DNA of 64,000 nucleotides from JBMNMU01 sp050953505. Its GTDB lineage: Bacteria; Bacillota; Clostridia; Peptostreptococcales; Anaerovoracaceae. The stretch is from the NCBI GenBank assembly GCA_050953505.1, contig JBMNMU010000001.1, positions 2,575,876-2,639,875 of the forward strand, written 5' to 3'. Of the stretch, positions 34,501 to 43,500 are shown one piece after another. The notes beneath the pieces were generated by a model. It saw only the letters and a list, made by a program, of their open reading frames with translations, had not been told where the DNA came from and did not search any database. How positions within the stretch are numbered: the stretch's first letter is position 1; the number at the start of each line of letters is the position of its first letter. The position numbers and the translations under genes are program-made.

Positions 34501-37500
34501 ACACTGCTAAGACCTATACGCTGGATCTTAGTGAAGTAACCTTAGAAAAAGCTCCAGTAGAGCCAATAGAGTCAGAAGCAACCATCACCCTTGATGGCGA
34601 AGAAGATTACACTAATGAAGGGTATGACAATGAGATAACTCTAGCTGATGGCAAGGTAACAGGCACACTGGCATACCACGAAGAAGATCCAACCGGAATG
34701 GGCTTTGGAGATTATGAGCATCATTTCATGGTATTTAAAGTAGCCGGACTTGCTGACGGAGCAACAGTTACCATTGAAGGTAAAGAGAATGGCGTAGAAA
34801 GTATTACCACCTATACTCTAACCAAAGAAAGTGAAGTGTTTGTTTGGGGTGTAGAAGAAGGCGAAGATACAATTACCATAACCGTTGATAAGGACGGAGC
34901 AGGCGAAGCATACACTGCTAAGACCTATACGCTGGATCTTAGTGAAGTAACCTTAGAAAAAGCTCCAGTAGAGCCAATAGAGTCAGAAGCAACCATCACC
35001 CTTGATGGCGAAGAAGATTACACTAATGAAGGGTATGACAATGAGATAACTCTAGCTGATGGCAAGGTAACAGGCACACTGGCATACCACGAAGAAGATC
35101 CAACCGGAATGGGCTTTGGAGATTATGAGCATCATTTCATGGTATTTAAAGTAGCCGGACTTGCTGACGGAGCAACAGTTACCATTGAAGGTAAAGAGAA
35201 TGGCGTAGAAAGTATTACCACCTATACTCTAACCAAAGAAAGTGAAGTGTTTGTTTGGGGTGTAGAAGAAGGCGAAGATACAATTACCATAACCGTTGAT
35301 AAGGACGGAGCAGGCGAAGCATACACTGCTAAGACCTATACGCTGGATCTTAGTGAAGTAACCTTAGAAAAAGCTCCAGTAGAGCCAATAGAGTCAGAAG
35401 CAACCATCACCCTTGATGGCGAAGAAGATTACACTAATGAAGGGTATGACAATGAGATAACTCTAGCTGATGGCAAGGTAACAGGCACACTGGCATACCA
35501 CGAAGAAGATCCAACCGGAATGGGCTTTGGAGATTATGAGCATCATTTCATGGTATTTAAAGTAGCCGGACTTGCTGACGGAGCAACAGTTACCATTGAA
35601 GGTAAAGAGAATGGCGTAGAAAGTATTACCACCTATACTCTAACCAAAGAAAGTGAAGTGTTTGTTTGGGGTGTAGAAGAAGGCGAAGATACAATTACCA
35701 TAACCGTTGATAAGGACGGAGCAGGCGAAGCATACACTGCTAAGACCTATACGCTGGATCTTAGTGAAGTAACCTTAGAAAAAGCTCCAGTAGAGCCAAT
35801 AGAGTCAGAAGCAACCATCACCCTTGATGGCGAAGAAGATTACACTAATGAAGGGTATGACAATGAGATAACTCTAGCTGATGGCAAGGTAACAGGCACA
35901 CTGGCATACCACGAAGAAGATCCAACCGGAATGGGCTTTGGAGATTATGAGCATCATTTCATGGTATTTAAAGTAGCCGGACTTGCTGACGGAGCAACAG
36001 TTACCATTGAAGGTAAAGAGAATGGCGTAGAAAGTATTACCACCTATACTCTAACCAAAGAAAGTGAAGTGTTTGTTTGGGGTGTAGAAGAAGGCGAAGA
36101 TACAATTACCATAACCGTTGATAAGGACGGAGCAGGCGAAGCATACACTGCTAAGACCTATACGCTGGATCTTAGTGAAGTAACCTTAGAAAAAGCTCCA
36201 GTAGAGCCAATAGAGTCAGAAGCAACCATCACCCTTGATGGCGAAGAAGATTACACTAATGAAGGGTATGACAATGAGATAACTCTAGCTGATGGCAAGG
36301 TAACAGGCACACTGGCATACCACGAAGAAGATCCAACCGGAATGGGCTTTGGAGATTATGAGCATCATTTCATGGTATTTAAAGTAGCCGGACTTGCTGA
36401 CGGAGCAACAGTTACCATTGAAGGTAAAGAGAATGGCGTAGAAAGTATTACCACCTATACTCTAACCAAAGAAAGTGAAGTGTTTGTTTGGGGTGTAGAA
36501 GAAGGCGAAGATACAATTACCATAACCGTTGATAAGGACGGAGCAGGCGAAGCATACACTGCTAAGACCTATACGCTGGATCTTAGTGAAGTAACCTTAG
36601 AAAAAGCTCCAGTAGAGCCAATAGAGTCAGAAGCAACCATCACCCTTGATGGCGAAGAAGATTACACTAATGAAGGGTATGACAATGAGATAACTCTAGC
36701 TGATGGCAAGGTAACAGGCACACTGGCATACCACGAAGAAGATCCAACCGGAATGGGCTTTGGAGATTATGAGCATCATTTCATGGTATTTAAAGTAGCC
36801 GGACTTGCTGACGGAGCAACAGTTACCATTGAAGGTAAAGAGAATGGCGTAGAAAGTATTACCACCTATACTCTAACCAAAGAAAGTGAAGTGTTTGTTT
36901 GGGGTGTAGAAGAAGGCGAAGATACAATTACCATAACCGTTGATAAGGACGGAGCAGGCGAAGCATACACTGCTAAGACCTATACGCTGGATCTTAGTGA
37001 AGTAACCTTAGAAAAAGCTCCAGTAGAGCCAATAGAGTCAGAAGCAACCATCACCCTTGATGGCGAAGAAGATTACACTAATGAAGGGTATGACAATGAG
37101 ATAACTCTAGCTGATGGCAAGGTAACAGGCACACTGGCATACCACGAAGAAGATCCAACCGGAATGGGCTTTGGAGATTATGAGCATCATTTCATGGTAT
37201 TTAAAGTAGCCGGACTTGCTGACGGAGCAACAGTTACCATTGAAGGTAAAGAGAATGGCGTAGAAAGTATTACCACCTATACTCTAACCAAAGAAAGTGA
37301 AGTGTTTGTTTGGGGTGTAGAAGAAGGCGAAGATACAATTACCATAACCGTTGATAAGGACGGAGCAGGCGAAGCATACACTGCTAAGACCTATACGCTG
37401 GATCTTAGTGAAGTAACCTTAGAAAAAGCTCCAGTAGAGCCAATAGAGTCAGAAGCAACCATCACCCTTGATGGCGAAGAAGATTACACTAATGAAGGGT

Positions 37501-40500
37501 ATGACAATGAGATAACTCTAGCTGATGGCAAGGTAACAGGCACACTGGCATACCACGAAGAAGATCCAACCGGAATGGGCTTTGGAGATTATGAGCATCA
37601 TTTCATGGTATTTAAAGTAGCCGGACTTGCTGACGGAGCAACAGTTACCATTGAAGGTAAAGAGAATGGCGTAGAAAGTATTACCACCTATACTCTAACC
37701 AAAGAAAGTGAAGTGTTTGTTTGGGGTGTAGAAGAAGGCGAAGATACAATTACCATAACCGTTGATAAGGACGGAGCAGGCGAAGCATACACTGCTAAGA
37801 CCTATACGCTGGATCTTAGTGAAGTAACCTTAGAAAAAGCTCCAGTAGAGCCAATAGAGTCAGAAGCAACCATCACCCTTGATGGCGAAGAAGATTACAC
37901 TAATGAAGGGTATGACAATGAGATAACTCTAGCTGATGGCAAGGTAACAGGCACACTGGCATACCACGAAGAAGATCCAACCGGAATGGGCTTTGGAGAT
38001 TATGAGCATCATTTCATGGTATTTAAAGTAGCCGGACTTGCTGACGGAGCAACAGTTACCATTGAAGGTAAAGAGAATGGCGTAGAAAGTATTACCACCT
38101 ATACTCTAACCAAAGAAAGTGAAGTGTTTGTTTGGGGTGTAGAAGAAGGCGAAGATACAATTACCATAACCGTTGATAAGGACGGAGCAGGCGAAGCATA
38201 CACTGCTAAGACCTATACGCTGGATCTTAGTGAAGTAACCTTAGAAAAAGCTCCAGTAGAGCCAATAGAGTCAGAAGCAACCATCACCCTTGATGGCGAA
38301 GAAGATTACACTAATGAAGGGTATGACAATGAGATAACTCTAGCTGATGGCAAGGTAACAGGCACACTGGCATACCACGAAGAAGATCCAACCGGAATGG
38401 GCTTTGGAGATTATGAGCATCATTTCATGGTATTTAAAGTAGCCGGACTTGCTGACGGAGCAACAGTTACCATTGAAGGTAAAGAGAATGGCGTAGAAAG
38501 TATTACCACCTATACTCTAACCAAAGAAAGTGAAGTGTTTGTTTGGGGTGTAGAAGAAGGCGAAGATACAATTACCATAACCGTTGATAAGGACGGAGCA
38601 GGCGAAGCATACACTGCTAAGACCTATACGCTGGATCTTAGTGAAGTAACCTTAGAAAAAGCTCCAGTAGAGCCAATAGAGTCAGAAGCAACCATCACCC
38701 TTGATGGCGAAGAAGATTACACTAATGAAGGGTATGACAATGAGATAACTCTAGCTGATGGCAAGGTAACAGGCACACTGGCATACCACGAAGAAGATCC
38801 AACCGGAATGGGCTTTGGAGATTATGAGCATCATTTCATGGTATTTAAAGTAGCCGGACTTGCTGACGGAGCAACAGTTACCATTGAAGGTAAAGAGAAT
38901 GGCGTAGAAAGTATTACCACCTATACTCTAACCAAAGAAAGTGAAGTGTTTGTTTGGGGTGTAGAAGAAGGCGAAGATACAATTACCATAACCGTTGATA
39001 AGGACGGAGCAGGCGAAGCATACACTGCTAAGACCTATACGCTGGATCTTAGTGAAGTAACCTTAGAAAAAGCTCCAGTAGAGCCAATAGAGTCAGAAGC
39101 AACCATCACCCTTGATGGCGAAGAAGATTACACTAATGAAGGGTATGACAATGAGATAACTCTAGCTGATGGCAAGGTAACAGGCACACTGGCATACCAC
39201 GAAGAAGATCCAACCGGAATGGGCTTTGGAGATTATGAGCATCATTTCATGGTATTTAAAGTAGCCGGACTTGCTGACGGAGCAACAGTTACCATTGAAG
39301 GTAAAGAGAATGGCGTAGAAAGTATTACCACCTATACTCTAACCAAAGAAAGTGAAGTGTTTGTTTGGGGTGTAGAAGAAGGCGAAGATACAATTACCAT
39401 AACCGTTGATAAGGACGGAGCAGGCGAAGCATACACTGCTAAGACCTATACGCTGGATCTTAGTGAAGTAACCTTAGAAAAAGCTCCAGTAGAGCCAATA
39501 GAGTCAGAAGCAACCATCACCCTTGATGGCGAAGAAGATTACACTAATGAAGGGTATGACAATGAGATAACTCTAGCTGATGGCAAGGTAACAGGCACAC
39601 TGGCATACCACGAAGAAGATCCAACCGGAATGGGCTTTGGAGATTATGAGCATCATTTCATGGTATTTAAAGTAGCCGGACTTGCTGACGGAGCAACAGT
39701 TACCATTGAAGGTAAAGAGAATGGCGTAGAAAGTATTACCACCTATACTCTAACCAAAGAAAGTGAAGTGTTTGTTTGGGGTGTAGAAGAAGGCGAAGAT
39801 ACAATTACCATAACCGTTGATAAGGACGGAGCAGGCGAAGCATACACTGCTAAGACCTATACGCTGGATCTTAGTGAAGTAACCTTAGAAAAAGCTCCAG
39901 TAGAGCCAATAGAGTCAGAAGCAACCATCACCCTTGATGGCGAAGAAGATTACACTAATGAAGGGTATGACAATGAGATAACTCTAGCTGATGGCAAGGT
40001 AACAGGCACACTGGCATACCACGAAGAAGATCCAACCGGAATGGGCTTTGGAGATTATGAGCATCATTTCATGGTATTTAAAGTAGCCGGACTTGCTGAC
40101 GGAGCAACAGTTACCATTGAAGGTAAAGAGAATGGCGTAGAAAGTATTACCACCTATACTCTAACCAAAGAAAGTGAAGTGTTTGTTTGGGGTGTAGAAG
40201 AAGGCGAAGATACAATTACCATAACCGTTGATAAGGACGGAGCAGGCGAAGCATACACTGCTAAGACCTATACGCTGGATCTTAGTGAAGTAACCTTAGA
40301 AAAAGCTCCAGTAGAGCCAATAGAGTCAGAAGCAACCATCACCCTTGATGGCGAAGAAGATTACACTAATGAAGGGTATGACAATGAGATAACTCTAGCT
40401 GATGGCAAGGTAACAGGCACACTGGCATACCACGAAGAAGATCCAACCGGAATGGGCTTTGGAGATTATGAGCATCATTTCATGGTATTTAAAGTAGCCG

Positions 40501-43500
40501 GACTTGCTGACGGAGCAACAGTTACCATTGAAGGTAAAGAGAATGGCGTAGAAAGTATTACCACCTATACTCTAACCAAAGAAAGTGAAGTGTTTGTTTG
40601 GGGTGTAGAAGAAGGCGAAGATACAATTACCATAACCGTTGATAAGGACGGAGCAGGCGAAGCATACACTGCTAAGACCTATACGCTGGATCTTAGTGAA
40701 GTAACCTTAGAAAAAGCTCCAGTAGAGCCAATAGAGTCAGAAGCAACCATCACCCTTGATGGCGAAGAAGATTACACTAATGAAGGGTATGACAATGAGA
40801 TAACTCTAGCTGATGGCAAGGTAACAGGCACACTGGCATACCACGAAGAAGATCCAACCGGAATGGGCTTTGGAGATTATGAGCATCATTTCATGGTATT
40901 TAAAGTAGCCGGACTTGCTGACGGAGCAACAGTTACCATTGAAGGTAAAGAGAATGGCGTAGAAAGTATTACCACCTATACTCTAACCAAAGAAAGTGAA
41001 GTGTTTGTTTGGGGTGTAGAAGAAGGCGAAGATACAATTACCATAACCGTTGATAAGGACGGAGCAGGCGAAGCATACACTGCTAAGACCTATACGCTGG
41101 ATCTTAGTGAAGTAACCTTAGAAAAAGCTCCAGTAGAGCCAATATTCGGAGTAAAGAGCATAGAGAAAAGTGCTGAACATGTAACAAAAGCTGAGGGTAT
41201 CACCTTTGATGTTCAAGGCACAGACATCACCATAGGTGGAACAATTCCTTACCAAACAGACAGTATTCTGGGGCATGAGCCAGGCAACTTGTATGAACTG
41301 AAAATCACCCTAGAAAATGTTGCTAAAGATACAGCTGCTTTCAAATCAGTGGGAAGCCAGACAAACACTTATGCAGCAGCAGACAACTGGATGGATGGAG
41401 ACGATTTCTTCTACTTTGTAGGAAAAGCAGACAAAGAACAGGATATCGTAATTACAATTGATAACGATGGTGACTGGGAAACAACAGCAGATGCAGTAAC
41501 CTACACAATTAAGATTGATGCAGAAGCGACACTGGAAACAGAAGCAACCGAGCCAGTATTCGGTGTTACGACAATAGAAAAAAGTGGTGAATATGTAACT
41601 GCTGATGCAACTACCGTTGCTACTGAAGGGAATATCATCACTATTGGCGGAACAATTCCTTACCAAACAGAAAGTATTCTGGGGCATGAGCCAGGCAACT
41701 TGTATGAACTGAAAATCACCCTAGAAAATGTTGCTAAAGATACAGCTGCTTTCAAATCAGTGGGAAGCCAGACAAACACCTATGCAGCAGCAGACAACTG
41801 GATGGATGGAGACGATTTCTTCTACTTTGTAGGAAAAGCAGACAAAGAACAGGATATCGTAATTACAATTGATAACGATGGTGACTGGGAAACAACAGCA
41901 GATGCAGTAACCTACACAATTAAGATTGATGCAGAAGCGACACTGGAAACAGAAGCAACCGAGCCAGTATTCGGTGTTACGACAATAGAAAAAAGTGGTG
42001 AATATGTAACTGCTGATGCAACTACCGTTGCTACTGAAGGGAATATCATCACTATTGGCGGAACAATTCCTTACCAAACAGAAAGTATTCTGGGGCATGA
42101 GCCAGGCAACTTGTATGAACTGAAAATCACCCTAGAAAATGTTGCTAAAGATACAGCTGCTTTCAAATCAGTGGGAAGCCAGACAAACACCTATGCAGCA
42201 GCAGACAACTGGATGGATGGAGACGATTTCTTCTACTTTGTAGGAAAAGCAGACAAAGAACAGGATATCGTAATTACAATTGATAACGATGGTGACTGGG
42301 AAACAACAGCAGATGCAGTAACCTACACAATTAAGATTGATGCAGAAGCGACACTGGAAACAGAAGTAGTAGCCCCAGTAGTAGAAGTAATTTCTATTAG
42401 TGTGAGTCCAACAACAATGACATTAAAAGTTGGAGAAACAGGGAAGATTACAGCAACAATAGAGCCTGATAACGCAACTAATAAGAAGGTTAACTGGTCA
42501 ACAAGTGATGAGAATGTAGTGACTGTTGCTGCTAATGGTACTGTAGCAACTGTAACCGCTGTAGCTGAGGGAACAGCAACAATCACTGTAAAGAGTGAAG
42601 ATGGTGGATTTGCAGCAACAACTACTGTGACAGTGGAAGCGGCACCAGAAGTAGGCACCAAAGCAGAGTTCTTAGCAGAGTTAGACACTGAAACAGCAAA
42701 ACTTGCTCCGGTAGCAACAGTAACAAGAGATGGCGAGAGTCTTACAGTTAACTTCAGGTCTGATGTAGAGCCAAGTGATGTACTTGATGCAGCTGTAGGA
42801 TTAGCAGAAGCATTAGGCAACATTGCAGATCCAACAAGCACACTGACAGTTGGAGATATAACAATAACACTAGGAAGTGCAACTCCAGAGGAAATCATCG
42901 AATTAGCAACTGCACTGCTAGGTGGCAAGACACCGGCTGAGTTCCTTGCTGCTGGTGAGACAATTACAAGTGCTTATACAGCTTCGATAGATTATAAAGG
43001 TGGCACATTCGACTTAGACGGAAGCCTTAACTTTACAGTAACTAAAGTAGGAACCAAAGCAGAGTTCTTAGACGAGCTGGATGAAGCAACAGAAGATCTT
43101 GAAGTAGCAACAGTAACAAGAGATGGAGATAATCTTACAGTTAACTTCAGGTCTGATGTAGAGCCAAGTGATGTACTTGATGCAGCTGTAGGATTAGCAG
43201 AAGCATTAGGCAACATTGCAGATCCAACAAGCACACTGACAGTTGGAGATATAACAATAACACTAGGAAGTGCAACTTCAGAGGAAATCATCGAATTAGC
43301 AACTGCACTGCTAGGTGGCAAGACACCGGCTGAGTTCCTTGCTGCTGGTGAGACAATAACAAGTGCTTATACAGCTTCGATAGATTATAAAGGTGGCACA
43401 TTCGACTTAGACGGAAGCCTTAACTTTACAGTAACTAAAGTAGGAACCAAAGCAGAGTTCTTAGACGAGCTGGATGAAGCAACAGAAGATCTTGAAGTAG

